Notes: a model not told the origin generated them from the sequence alone. DNA of 64,000 bases from Pterobdella sp. o SKG-2022 (GCA_964035795.1 OZ038320.1:18432589-18496588); one strand, 5' to 3'. Positions 1 to 11,479 are shown, counted from the first letter of the stretch. A program made the numbers and translations.

Positions 1-443
1 CAAAATAGAAGAGAACTGTTTAATAGTGTCAGCGTACATGTCAGCCGTATGGTTTAAAATGAACATCTCACATTTATTGGAGTTGATTTGAAGGCCGATC
101 TCATTGAAAGCGTTGATTATATTTGTTGCATGGTTGAAGACAGAGCTAACCTGACCACCAATTGTAGCGCCCGTACACAAGACAATTTAACGCATCTAAG
201 GTGAAAAAAAAAAGCACATTTTCTACATTTGCCTGCAGCTAGTCTCTTATGAAACTTGCAAGAACTGCATTTGAATGAATAAAGCAGATAAGATGAAAGA
301 GATTGACTGGAAGAGACGTTATCGGGTTGTGCCGAATGGGGAACTAGGGAAATTGGCAAATTAGAAATGGGCGCATTGCTGTCGAGAAGAGGAGGAGGCT
401 GACTAGAGGAGTGAAGAGCAGATGACACGCCAATGGCTTCCAC
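1..443 (-). mobile_element. non-LTR retrotransposon fragment, zinc-finger plus reverse transcriptase scrap
   Basis: Read on the minus strand, the right part (443 down to about 180) encodes a Ser/Pro-rich stretch followed by a Cys/His cluster (CSSCKFHKR, CRKC, HLRC) like the PHD-type finger of some LINE proteins. The left part (about 125 down to 1), in another frame, reads IGLQINSNKCEMFILN, which resembles the reverse transcriptase segment just downstream of the YADD catalytic block. The two parts are out of frame and closer than in an intact element, so the copy is internally deleted and dead. It runs off the left edge. Family assignment beyond LINE is not possible here. Confidence 0.55.
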
Positions 444-1694
444 GGCTGAAACAGCGAGAAACCCGGTGGACCCTGCGCGGGCGATCCAATGAGAGCATGG
501 GGAAGAATTATAAAAGATTAATACAAGTGCCTAAAAAATGGTTTCAAAAAAACAGGATAAGCAAGAAAGACATGATTAGAAGGGGTTTTTAAAATAAACT
601 ATGAAAAGACTTAAAGAATCATATATTTAAAATAGAAAAAATCCTAAAAAGACAAAAAAACTAAAAATTCCAACAGTAGGGAAGGAACTAAAAATTGATT
701 ATGTTGAAAAGTAATAAAGTAATAAGAAAACAGATGGTTTTCATCAATTTATGAAGAATAATGTTTTATGAATGGAGAAATAAATAACAATAGAATTTGA
801 ATAATAGTGAGTATAATTGAAGTATAATAAATTAACCGTGAAAAGAAGATCATTCAAGGGGCAAAAAATTGAAACAATAAATAAATTATTGAATGGAGAT
901 TAAATAACTAGACCTAAAATATAGAAATTATGAATTGGAATTAATGACTGGAAACCCTTCAATCATGTAACTAAAAACAAACAAAAAAACAAAAACTGAT
1001 TTTAAAGATAGAAATGAAACTTAAAAATTTTAAATTTAATGAAAGAATGAAAATTTGAAGCAAGATCGAATGATAGGTAAGGAGGAGACCGTACAAGAAA
1101 ATGATATATGATTTCATTTTTTTTATAAACTTTCAGCCTTCTTCTCCAACCGGTTCGTAGCAGGAACAATCTGAAAATTTTGAATACTATGAATAATTAA
1201 TACTCTTATTAAAAAACTTAATTAAAAATTGTTGACTTTAGATGAATTTTTTATTTTATCATTACTGTATTTATTAAAGAAAACTTAAGTAAATCTAGAT
1301 GTATACTTTACTTACTTACGAATTGCTGCGACAAAAAATGGTCAATAAAGGTTTTCTAAGTTTAAAAGGGATATCTTGTTTATTTTTAAAGTCATTTGAA
1401 ATTATCTATCTTCAATATTTTGTATCAATTGTCTTAAATACAGAAATGATTGAATTTTTCACAAAGAAAAGAATGCTTTTAGCAGTTTTTTCTCTTATTT
1501 TGTAAGGATTCAATTGACACTTGATCATAAATTTTTTGCTTTCATTAAAATTGAAATCAATTTGTTTTTAGTATTTCTTTATCTGTCATGTTTTTGGAAA
1601 ACAAATTGTTTCATTACTACCAATCAAGTAAATTTTACTTTCATTTTTTTGACATCTTATATAAAAATATATTTGAAATTCAAATTTATTTCAG
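444..1694. other. no recognised gene
   Basis: AT-rich, purine-biased DNA without a convincing exon on either strand. An ATG at 1473 opens a short hydrophobic peptide (MLLAVFSLIL) followed by a GTAAGG donor at 1502. It could be the signal-peptide exon of the JTB gene, but its phase does not match the acceptor before 1695, so it is not claimed. Confidence 0.4.
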
Positions 1695-2277
1695 AAATAG
1701 GAAATTCTTCCTGTCATTTGAATGATCTAAAAATTTTTAAAGAATGCCATCAATGTTCTACAGATGAAAAAGTTTGTTTAAAAAAAAAGTTTATAATTAC
1801 TGACAAAATGAAATTTTTGTTCAGAAAAAAATTCAAGAATGCAACTTTTCAGGCTATATAAAAACTGAAATTTGTGAACAAAATAATCTTACTTTCACTT
1901 TTCACACAAGGTTTGTTGGATTTTTAATTTGAGATGTGTTAAATCAATTTTTATTCATTAAAAATTTATTGATTAAAAAGAAGTTTTAAATTTTAAAAAT
2001 TAATGATTTTATAAAAGTATTTCATACCAAAACATTTGTTCCATTCTTTTTCAAAATTTGTTCTCAATGTTCAGTTTTTAATATAATAGTTATAATTACC
2101 AAAATATTTATTGGCAGTTGTCCCATGGCAGGGTATGGTGAAAAACATTTTTGGTTATTTGAGTTCATCTTTGCTATCATTGCTGTGATATCATCTTTAA
2201 TTGTTTATAATAGAAAACAATGCTTAGAAAAAATGCTACAAGATAAAGTTAATAAACAAATCGCAGCTGGCTCATAA
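1695..2277 (+). CDS. JTB: JTB (jumping translocation breakpoint) protein, three 3' exons
   Basis: Small type I membrane protein. Family work links JTB to the secretory pathway, mitochondria and cytokinesis, without a settled biochemical role. Exons are 1695-1771, 1825-1910 and 2118-2277, and their phases join cleanly. The luminal part has the family cysteine pattern: SSCHLND, then FKECHQCSTDEK, then KKIQECNFSGYIKTEIC, then SCPMAGYGEKHFWLFEF. A membrane helix follows (FIFAIIAVISSLIVYN) and a short basic cytosolic tail (LEKMLQDKVNKQIAAGS). The intron between the first two listed exons is only 53 bp. The first exon with the signal peptide was not resolved, because the frame is open upstream to about 1514 but has no ATG. 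A poly(A) signal lies at 2407-2412. Identification rests on the cysteine spacing and the FW-x-FE plus helix plus tail signature. Confidence 0.85.
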
Positions 2278-2406
2278 AGGCAAACACTGGTGTTTAATAA
2301 TTTTGTTGAAAACAGTTAATCTAATAATCAGTTTTTTCGATTTCAGAATCTTTATAGTTTTGCATTTTCTTACTAGTTTTAACTGAAAATATTTTTTCTT
2401 TGAGCT

Positions 2407-2412
2407 AATAAA
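2407..2412 (+). terminator. poly(A) signal AATAAA for JTB
   Basis: Canonical hexamer 130 bp downstream of the JTB stop codon. No other gene on this strand ends nearby, so it probably serves JTB. Confidence 0.5.
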
Positions 2413-2455
2413 AACAATAATTTAATCTTTTAAATTTCCATGAATAGTTTTTAAG

Positions 2456-2700
2456 ATGAATAGATTTCAACTAATAATCAGATGTGCTTTGCGTTTTGGC
2501 TCACTCTTGGCCATTTCTCATACTTGCGTTTGTGGCGCTACTGTGGATCAGTTAGAAACGCAGGGTTTTTGTAAAAAGTTTTTAAAGATCTTTACGTCAT
2601 GCCCAGATAATTACCTTATAAAAAAGCTCTGTAATAAACCGGTATACCATCGATTTTTGAACCGAATGATGTATCTGGGACTCATCGTCGGCACGTATAG
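2456..2700 (+). mobile_element. LINE C-terminal scrap with Cys motif and nuclease-like region
   Basis: The first frame reads RCALRFGSLLAISHTCVCG then ATVDQLETQGFCKK, the C-x-C...C motif found after the reverse transcriptase in LINEs that carry a restriction-like endonuclease. The usual His is Gln here. After a +1 shift near 2580 the next frame reads RHAQINYLIKKALVN and IFEPNDVSG, matching the family pattern RHxxLNDxxKRAL...EPxGxxR. The following GKRPDG-like nuclease motif is not preserved. The copy is frameshifted, truncated on both sides and inactive. A tRNA-derived SINE starts directly after it. Confidence 0.6.
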
Positions 2701-2703
2701 ATC

Positions 2704-2835
2704 AGCATTAGACTAATTATGTAGTTACCGGGCTGGATCCGTGTTAAGCCGGCAAGTAGCACCAGTTTTCAGTGTGTTTTTGTAACAGGCGCTTTAATCT
2801 ACAAAAAAAAGCGTTTCACAAATACCACATTACTT
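2704..2835 (+). repeat. tRNA-derived SINE, copy 1 (5'-truncated)
   Basis: This block aligns with the block at 16053-16235: both have GCATTAGACTAATTAT, then GTTACCGGG, then a CAGTGTGTTTT stretch, a second GCGCTTT or GCTTTGAT element, and a tail of AAAAAGCG...ACAAATACC-CATTAC. Copy 1 lacks the A-box half of the tRNA-like head and has a damaged B box (GGGCTGGATCC). Two dispersed copies with the same composite layout support a SINE family. The tail resembles LINE 3' ends, which is how SINEs recruit LINE machinery. Confidence 0.7.
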
Positions 2836-3463
2836 TGGATTACTAATGAAAAAAGTTTAGATGGAAAGACAGTTTACTTCTGGAAAATGATTGAATGATG
2901 GTTTCGGATTTCACTTGCAGTGACATTATCGTCTCTAGGCACATACTTATATCTACAGCCTTACCGGTAAAGTAGCTAAAAATGCGGAGACAGAAAAATT
3001 GATTAAGTGTGTTAACATAACAGCGGATTATGAAGTTGGACCAGTAGTGGCTTAAATTGGAGTTCAAATTGATTAATTTTATAAGAAAAGTTGAAAAAAA
3101 AGATGGCCAAAAAACAGGAAAACTACGGTCAAATTTTTTTACGGCTTCAAGCAATAAGTATGGCCATACAAAAAAAGAATGCTGTAGTTTTTTTGGTATG
3201 CTCACTAGACCAACAAAATCAGCAGAAAGCTATTTATGAGTTTACTTCGTTTAGTTATTTCATCTGTTGTTCTAACTCGTTTTTTTTTTGTATTAGAAGT
3301 TTCATCTCACTGGTTTTTTCAAAAAAAAATATTAATAACTTTTCAATGCAAATTAAAAACACATCGCTTTTATTTGGGTGCGTAGATTATAAAAACATAT
3401 GTAAACAATTTAGTTACCACGTCCAATCTTAAACGTGGTGAATTATGTTATAAAAGTATTAAA
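2836..3463. other. unassigned stretch, possibly old transposon DNA
   Basis: Open frames on both strands overlap here but none has recognisable domains. One plus frame (about 2950-3055) reads GKVAKNAETEKLIKCV then NITADYEVGPVVA before a stop. This looks coding in composition but matched nothing I know. It may be the remains of an element that also supplied the neighbouring scrap. Confidence 0.3.
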
Positions 3464-4208
3464 ATGAGTGTGAATGATAGTTTTCAAAATAGTAACCTTT
3501 GGACAATTTTGGATGTACCTTTTACTTCTACTGATACTATCAATGGACTTTCCCTAAAATATGGCTGCCCTGTAAGTTGATTTTCAATGTTATATACTTT
3601 AAAATTCGTTAATCTTTTTGAGTTCACAGTTTTTCAGATTTTAAGAATAAATTGTATATGCCATTTTTAAACTTTTTAGGTTTCTTCTCTAAAAAGATTG
3701 AACAAACTTCAGAAAGATCAGGATTTATATGCCCTTCCATCAATAAAAGTGCCTGTTGTTAAACATGGGACAGTTCATGAGCTTATTCAAAACAATCTAT
3801 CTAAAACAGCTTCACAAAAAAGTAATATTTTCAATTGTTATTAAACATTTTGATGATTTTGAAAATTATAACAGTTTTTTAAAAATATGAAAAAGCTTTG
3901 TACCTAAAGTAGTTTAATTAATTATTGCAGAATTGTCAACTAGCCTCATTACTGAATCACCATTACCAGATATAGAAAATGTCCCAACATCCGTTGTGAA
4001 TAAGTATTTGCAAGAAGTAGATGAAAAAATTGCTTTACTTACTGAACATGAAAAATGTCATGATTTGAACATTCAAACTGATACTTTTATAACAACAATT
4101 GAAAGAAAACCTTCTCATTCTAAAACGGCTTTTGTTGTTTTTGTTATTATCTGCATTGCTGTTATTATACCTGTGACAATCATACTTATTATGCTCTATT
4201 ATTCCTAG
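3464..4208 (+). CDS. LYSMD3/4: LysM-domain membrane protein, LYSMD3/4 type
   Basis: A 175-residue protein from three exons: 3464-3571, 3680-3821 and 3931-4208, joined in phase (0, then 1). After a short N-terminus comes one LysM domain, about residues 19-62 (FTSTDTINGLSLKYGCPVS, SLKRLNKLQKDQDLYALPS, IKVPV), with the usual D-T-x-x-x-L...Y-x-C and RLNKL...L...IPV marks. A linker with the family motif KYLQEVDEKIALL follows. A single hydrophobic segment ends the protein (FVVFVIICIAVIIPV onward), so it is a C-terminally anchored membrane protein. The LYSMD3/4 layout, LysM then linker then a terminal helix, fits well, and human LYSMD3 is a Golgi chitin-sensing protein. I cannot choose between LYSMD3 and LYSMD4. 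It is shorter than the vertebrate proteins. Confidence 0.85.
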
Positions 4209-5229
4209 CTTTTTGGTTTTTGGTATTTATAAACTTTTGGTATTTTTCATCTTTTTAGAATTTTGTAAATACTACTTCAATTGCTTCACTTTTGGAAATT
4301 ATAACTCAATTATTTTGGCATGATATAAGTGGTTTATAGTCTTGAAGTTGCCTTTAATTTTGTGTTTTTTATTAGTTTTTTTCAAAAGTGTTCAATGATT
4401 TTTGTAATTATGTATGTAGCATGAACTTTTTTTAAAATTTACAAGGAAAACTTTTATCAATGATATATTAATAGTTTAACTATTTTGAAACGATAAATTT
4501 TAGTTTCAATAATTTTTGATAATTGCGAAGATTTATAGTAAATATTTATATTTTTATACGTAGTTTTATTTTTGAAAAATATGAGATTTCAAAAAACTTA
4601 AATCAAGTTTTTCTTACTCGCTTGATGGCAGCAAACTCGTGATCATGTATCGGTTTTTTTCGCTATAAATTCGTCTTTGGCTTTCAAAAAAATAGCTTTT
4701 TATTTGAGCGTATTACATCTCTTACCACATTGGGGACAGATATAGCAGCCGCTAATTTTAGGTTTTTTCAGAAAACTATAGACACGTCACGGTGTTTTGA
4801 CCTGAAATTGTTCGTCGTCTTCTCTATTTGAACTTAACTAATGCGCTGCTGACATTCCAATTTTGAGAGACTAATAGTCGCTATAAAAGCACTCAAATAT
4901 AGTCACCCACAATGATCACCGCCAAAGAACATTTCTAACTTTTGGACACTGTTTCAATTTAGCTGGCTGTAAGCTATGCTTTTCAAACATTTTCAATTTT
5001 CCGTTAATTTACGTGGATCATTATAATGGTATTTTTTTTAATTTGCTAATGCAAAATGAGCATTTTGGCTGTTTAAATGATTTTTAAATTCCAAGTAGAA
5101 GAATTCAAAAAAATTTTTAAATTTCAGTCAAGCTTGTTCAACATTTTAAAAAACTTGAATTAATCATCAAACTTTAGTCAAAATTGAAAAAAATTGAACG
5201 TTATTGAACTGAACTTAAGCGACGCATAA
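4209..5229. other. no recognised gene
   Basis: This holds the probable 3' UTR of the LysM gene and AT-rich intergenic DNA. The part from 4600 to 4960 is less biased in composition, but I see no open frame or RNA fold in it. Confidence 0.4.
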
Positions 5230-6200
5230 ATGCTTCAGTTATATCAGTTCATCGGTTAATGTTCTAGCCTTGTTCGGCATAGTGTCCAAATTGTCGATAG
5301 TTGAAATATCATATTTCATAGAAGAAATTTTACCATTACCATTATTTAACTGATTCAAAATTTTTTAAAAACAATTTCATGTGCAATTCAAGTCCAAACC
5401 GTGCTAACATCGCGTATTCGCTTCTCAATAGGCAGTTATTTGGGGCACGCCTCAAAAAGCAAATGTTGGAAAGCCTTGTAGCGATGGGAAAAGAGCGAAA
5501 ACGGCAAGTGTAGACGTCACTGGAAGCCGCAGCTCCAATCCTGCATGCATGCGGTTCAGGATATTGGTTGTCTGATGCTGACCCAGAGACGACAGCATCA
5601 CCCGGCGGCACTCTGAATGACCAAGCAGCCTTATCTAGGAACGAACTGTTTGCTCCACGCGGAGAGGGGTCTAGAAAAGGCGACCTAACCAAAGCTCATC
5701 TTTTATTCCCCCCCAGTTGGCTAACCGCGGAAAGCGGGCATCTTTCCACGTGGTAAAAAATCACTAAAGAAAAAAGGTATGCATCCACATACAAGGATGT
5801 CAAAACAATGAAACTGGCATGCTGCAACATTAGAACCATACTTGACAAAACTGGCAGCAACCGGCCTGCACCTCGCTCGGCCCTAATTGCGGATGAACTG
5901 TTCAGGCTCTATATTGATATTGCTGCTCTCAGTGAAGTTCACCTCCTAGAAAAAAGCAGTCAGTCTACAAGAGCATGGCGTCGGGTACACTCTTTTGGTC
6001 TGGAAACCCTGCAAGAGAAACTTCTCTCTGGTGTTGGCTTCATGCTCAGAACTTCAATTGCATCGAAGCTGGAAAACCTGTCATATGGTCATTCCGACCG
6101 TATTATGCCAATGCACCTACCTCTGGAGAACAATAAGTATGTGAAGCTTATTAGTGTGTACGCTCCAACCCTTGAAGCCTTTTATAATGTGACGATGAAA
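5230..6200 (+). mobile_element. LINE 5' region with AP-endonuclease start
   Basis: From ATG 5808 the frame reads MKLACCNIRTILDKTG, then RSALIADELFRLYIDIAAL, then SEVHLLE, and later YVKLISVYAPTLEAF. This is the N-terminal half of the apurinic-like endonuclease of LINEs, with the N-x-RT and A-LSEv-L blocks; the usual catalytic Glu of SE-x-x-L is present. The match stops near 6190, where AT-rich unrelated sequence begins, so the reverse transcriptase is missing. The GC-richer 5400-5800 part is likely its 5' UTR. An element truncated at its 3' side is unusual for target-primed insertion and points to a later deletion or rearrangement. Confidence 0.75.
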
Positions 6201-7476
6201 GACAAAAAATCTAAAAAATTCATGTTTTTAAAAATGAACTTAAACAAAGTGTGGTACTTCACAAATATTCAAATTGGGCAATTTTCCATGCATCTACAAG
6301 CTTACTTTCACGTAATTGGCTCATAGTAAATTTATTTTCGAACATGGTTGGGGCTTTTTTTTTAAATACAGGTGAGCAATTTAAAATTCTTTAAATACAA
6401 AGTTTAAAAAAAATACTAAAATGGTATTTCCAGCATTTTTTCAACTTAAAATAATTTTTTAGAATTCATTACTCAATAATTTTTAAACATTAATGTTTTA
6501 GCATCAGTTATTGCTAAATATATTTTTCTAAAGAACATTTATACCTGCATATGAGAGCACGCCTGAAGACATGACTCATTTTGATCGTTTAATGAAAGGA
6601 CATTTACTTGTTTAAAAAAAACATTTCTTAGAGCTTTTAATTTAACCCAATTTTCGTATTTAGAGTAATTGAACGTTCATACAAGAAATAAACTTCATAA
6701 TTATTAAACAATATTTTCCATATATGAGATGCAGATATATCACCAATAAATTATCCGCAAGTGTATCTAAAATATTAATAAGACAGGTGCGCTTTCTTTA
6801 ATAATCCTATAAGAGAACACAAACTACGTCAAAATGGTTATATACGTGAAATTTATTTTTATTAAGGTAAAAAAAGATCTAATAGTTCGTTTAAGTGATT
6901 TATTTGAAATGAAGATTAATTCATGAGAAATGAAATCACGGAATTTCTAAACTTTATTGAGATTTTGGTAGTATAACTTTTATACAAAACTGGTAAGTTT
7001 TAATGATAAAACAATATTTTCTAATATACACCAAAAATCATTTACAATGCTCTACACATTTGAAACTACTATGTGCAAATGTATATCTTCAATTTAAAGC
7101 GTCTACTTAACTACCAGAAAAAAACAGAAAATTTAACAAATAAATAGTAAAAAACTACAAAAACCATTATACTTATATTATTCCAAGAAACTCAAGAGAT
7201 TTCAATTATTAAAAATAAAATGCATAACACAACTAAACTTCAAGCACTCATCACTGAAATTTAAATTACAACAGAAACGATACAGATAATAATAATAAGA
7301 AACAACAAGTTAACAGACGTAATTAATTGATACTCTCGATTTGAAAACACCATAAAACCTGATATAAGATTTTTTAAATCTATCAACCAAATAGCTTCTA
7401 TACTAAATAGCAATTGAAAACGCAAAAATTATGCGGAATCAGTTTGCATCGCAAAAAAGTCTATCAACATGTTTAA
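6201..7476. other. intergenic DNA and MEF2 3' UTR
   Basis: The stretch next to 7476 should be the 3' UTR of the minus-strand MEF2 gene. TTTATT at about 6952 could be its poly(A) signal in reverse. The rest is AT-rich with no supported frame. Confidence 0.4.
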
Positions 7477-10284
7477 TCATTCTCTTATATCGTCTATTTT
7501 TCTTTTCTTCACATCACTACCATCGACATCTTCATCGCCTTCAGCCAAAGCAACTGCGGTGGAGGAAACACTACTCATAGTGTTTGAAGTGGTGTTATTT
7601 GCAATGTTCTGATGGAATGATACAGGCATGTTAAGCTGCGGTTGAACAGTCCACGAGGGGTTTTGACTATTGGCCATAAAAGACAGAAATGTCTTGGTTC
7701 CGCCAGGAGACACTGGTTCTTTCTTGACTCCTTCGGTCGTCTTCAATACCACATGCTGCTGTTGTTGCTGTTGAAACGCCCCCGTCAATAAGCTTAATGT
7801 GTTTGCGTCACTAACTGGTATTATTAATGACCTGTTGTTGTAATGAACTTCCTTTATAGTAAAGAAAAATAAATAATTACAATATACTTGAAATTTTCAA
7901 AAATTTTATAGGTGAAGCAATTTTTTTAAAGTACAAACCCTGGAGCTAAGCCAGCCACTTGTATGTAAGGAGTGTTTTTATTACTCCACTGTGTGGAAGT
8001 GCTGTTTCCAGCATCAGTGCCTGAAGACTGCAGTTGAAACTCTGTTCCAAAAAATGTTCTCAGATAGCTTTAGTGTCTCACAAAAAAATATAAGAAACCA
8101 TAATAACTACTTCAAAACGTTTTGCTATTAGAATTATAAATATAAATTGTATAATGTTAGCTGAAATGAATTTTAATGAATGAAAATTATCAGCAATGGT
8201 TTAGTCATGAACAATAATATATGAAAAATTCTCACAAACTATTGAATCTATTCAATTTCTTTCAAAAAATTGATAAAACAAGAACCTGAATTGAAAGCTG
8301 ATGGTAGTGCAGACAAGAAATTATTAGTAGGAGTGGCCATGGATACAACAGGAGTGACAAGAGAGTTGAGCTTGGCATTTTCCTGATATTCAAACAAAAA
8401 AAGTATTAAAAATAACGAAAATTTCTATTTTAGTTTAGATTACATAATAATGAACCAACCATGATCCTAATTAAAAGAAATAATGATAAAAAACTTCTTT
8501 TGAAAGATAAAACATATCCTACACGTCAGTAAGTATGTATATTATAGATTTACCTCTGAATTGTTATTGGTAGTGGCATTAGAGCTATTTAAAGAATTAC
8601 TTGTTGTGGTTATAATGCCTCTTGAATTTGGTATGTAAACCCTAAGTGAATGGCGATTGCCTGGATTATTATTGGTCACAGTAGTAGTTTCATTAACGTT
8701 ATTAATAAGATTGATGTTGTTTTGGGATGGCACAGATACTTTGAGTTGGCTTGATATAAACTTAGGTTTTTCTTCTGTTTGTAATATTGTTGATGTTTTA
8801 GACTGATTGAAAAGTGTATTCGCTACTGCTGTTAAAATATTACTGTTGAGTTGGTTGTTATTATTTTGTTGGTTGTTTAACTGATGCTGATTAAGCTGAG
8901 CAACATTCAGTTGTTGAGTGTTTTTTTGTTGTTGCTGTTGGGTGTTTTGCTGCAGTTGAGGATTATTGAATTGAACAAAGTGCTGTAAATTAGAAGGAAC
9001 AATTGTTATAGCCCCGTTGCTTTGCACTGCCACCATTTGTGGAAACTCATTCACCTGCATAAAAAATTAGCTTTTTAAAAAATGTCTAATATAATTTTGA
9101 AGCATCAAATCACGTGATATTATTTTAAAGTAAAAAATTGCTCAACAGCAACATATTAATTAATTAAACAAACTCATTGAAAATTTCTTTATTCAGAATT
9201 GATTTAAAAATTTTAAAGTTTAATTAAACAAAAAACCTTTGTTTTATTAGTGAGAGCAGAAGAATTTTTATCTATTATTTTTTTACTTTGATGATCTTGA
9301 TTATCATCATCAGAATCTGTGCTACTATCATGTTTGCCTGACAAATCACCCTATAAAACATGGTAATGAACCTTTCTAATTATGTGTGATTAGAAAAGAA
9401 TAGAAATGGTTACAAACAAAATAATTCAGTAAAAAAACTTACATTTTCTTCTCTCATTCCTCCTTTCTTGTTTAGTTTCTACAAATATTATATAGTTTAG
9501 AAATTCAAAATAATTTTCAAAAAATCTTGAAAACTTCTTGAGTTAAACATATTCATGCAATTAAAATGTCCTGGGCATTTGATGTTGAATTGCACCAAAC
9601 CTAGTGCCTATTGTTAAACGCTGCTTGTTGTTCATAGCCTGGAGAACAATAGACTCTGAGAACAGATATTCATAAACTAATTTTCTAGTATCAGTTTTAT
9701 TTGAGTTGGCTGATAATCACTTCTATTTGACAGTGACAAGGGAAATACTTCAAGCATGGAAACAACCAAACTTGAATTCAATAATTTCAAGTGGGACATT
9801 AGCTTCGGCTGACAGTATATAAATTTGCCCCAAAAAACTCATTTTATGAATTATTCTAAAAGTAGTAGTAGTAATTTCGATTGACTACTGTCAACTCATA
9901 TCACTAAAACATTTAAAACAGTATAAGCTAATATGATTAATTAAAATTTAGTTTCACCTCCACAATCTCCTTGTTAGTGCAACTTTCATGGGGTTCATTA
10001 AACTCTGTATATCTTAAAAGAACTTTGTCCATATCAGTACTGGCATACTGGAAAAGTTTGTTGGAACTGTTGAAGACTATCAAAGCAATTTCACAATCAC
10101 ATAACACACTCAATTCATAAGCCTTCTTCATTAAACCAAACTTTCTTTTCGTAAAAGTTACCTTCAATGATGATTAACATTTGAATTTAGTATACCAAAT
10201 GAAAAATTTTAAAGTTTGGATTAAAAGTACCTGTTTGTTTCTTTCGTCTGTTATAGGCTCGATTCTTATTTTTTTTCTCCCCAT
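7477..10284 (-). CDS. MEF2: MEF2 transcription factor
   Basis: MADS-box activator binding YTA(A/T)4TAR sites, with known roles in muscle, nerve and other differentiation. Eight exons join in phase to 495 residues: 10284-10231, 10161-9958, 9478-9443, 9350-9237, 9054-8554, 8382-8286, 8041-7935, 7851-7477. The MADS box (1-57) opens [18 protein letters not shown] and continues [18 protein letters not shown]. The MEF2 domain (58-86) includes [10 protein letters not shown]. Typical downstream marks follow: KLNKKG, an acidic Ser/Asp stretch, [31 protein letters not shown], and near the end VKKEPVSPG and the basic DVKKRKIDD. Exon 5 is rich in Gln and Asn. The start is the invariant MGRKK ATG. For exon 7 the donor GTACTT keeps the frame, whereas the nearby GTTTGT does not. 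The single copy seems intact. Confidence 0.96.
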
Positions 10285-11024
10285 TTTTTTTATATTTCTG
10301 TAAAATCGTTTTTAATATATTATTATAGTATAATGAATTTTTTGTAAAAAGAAATCTTGATGTGAAAACATACTAAATATAAGAAATGAAATGTAGTACG
10401 AGTCAAAAAATCTACATATTTGATTACGAAGACCATTTTGGATTACAGTAAAATGGCTACTAAAATTTTAATTTTAATTTAGATAAAACTAGATTGTCAA
10501 ATTTTCACAATTTGATGCTATTTTTACTGACCAGTTAGATATCTTTCCAAATAAATTTGTGTCTATTTTTGACTTCTATCCAGAAATATCTTTAGCACTA
10601 TAGATATTAAGGAATAGCGCTTAACTAATATTTTTTTTAACTATAAAAATTCAATTTTTTCAATGAATATGAAAAAATATAATTTCAAAACTAAAAAATT
10701 TGTTTAAAATCACATTTTCCTCAAGTTGGAAATCGTATTTAAAGGAAAATGGCAATACGTATTATCTTTCTAGAAAATAATTTGTTCATTGAGACTAATG
10801 TACTCTAGATATAAATAATCACAGAATATTCAAATTTACCAAAATTAGCTCAGTCGATTTGCACAATTTGAAAAAAATTATATATAATCAAGCTGAATTC
10901 ATATTCATTTCATTAAAAGTATAGTTATTTTCTATTTATTTATAGCATTAATCTAAAAAATTTATTTCTAGACAATTTATATTAGTAAACTATCTTTTTG
11001 AATGAAAAAAAACGTGAAAAAAAT
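10285..11024. other. MEF2 upstream region
   Basis: AT-rich DNA that should hold the 5' UTR exons and promoter of MEF2. No core promoter element can be singled out against this base composition. Confidence 0.35.
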
Positions 11025-11372
11025 TCAATTGTTGATCTGCTTCTTCCACATCTTTCTGTCAGCTGCCAACATTCTTAGTTTTGCCAGATCCGCTTTATTG
11101 TTTAAAAGGATTCCCATACTAGTAAGATCATTTTTCAGTACTAGGGCCAAAATGGTTTTAAGTCTTTCTTTAGTGATTATGTATGATATGAAGTACTTGT
11201 TCATGGCTCTTTGGGTTGGTGTGCGTGGATCAAGACTTAAGATATGGCCTAGTAAAGTTAGATTTCTGAGTCTTATAGTTTTGCTTAATTTTTGTTGCAT
11301 GATGAAGATATTCGTTTTTTTTTCTGGCCAAAACACACCTATAACTCTGTGGAGAAAACGCTGTTGAAACAA
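11025..11372 (-). mobile_element. LINE C-terminal fragment
   Basis: The minus frame reads RLRNLTLLGHILSLD, PRTPTQRAMNKYF, then RLKTILALVLKNDL and LAKLRMLAADRKMWKK. This is the C-terminal end seen in RTE-like LINE proteins (LxGHvLRl...tPaqqAl...TLvxxLxxDL...LAxDRxxW), located after the reverse transcriptase. The frame is open over 115 codons but has no catalytic domain, so it is a truncated copy. Confidence 0.7.
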
Positions 11373-11479
11373 AAATAATAAAGTTAAAAAATTAATACCC
11401 GCCTTAACAAAATAAACATTTTATGATCATTTTTTTGAAAACGGTTAAAAAATATAGTCAATAGACGCCCTAACACTTT

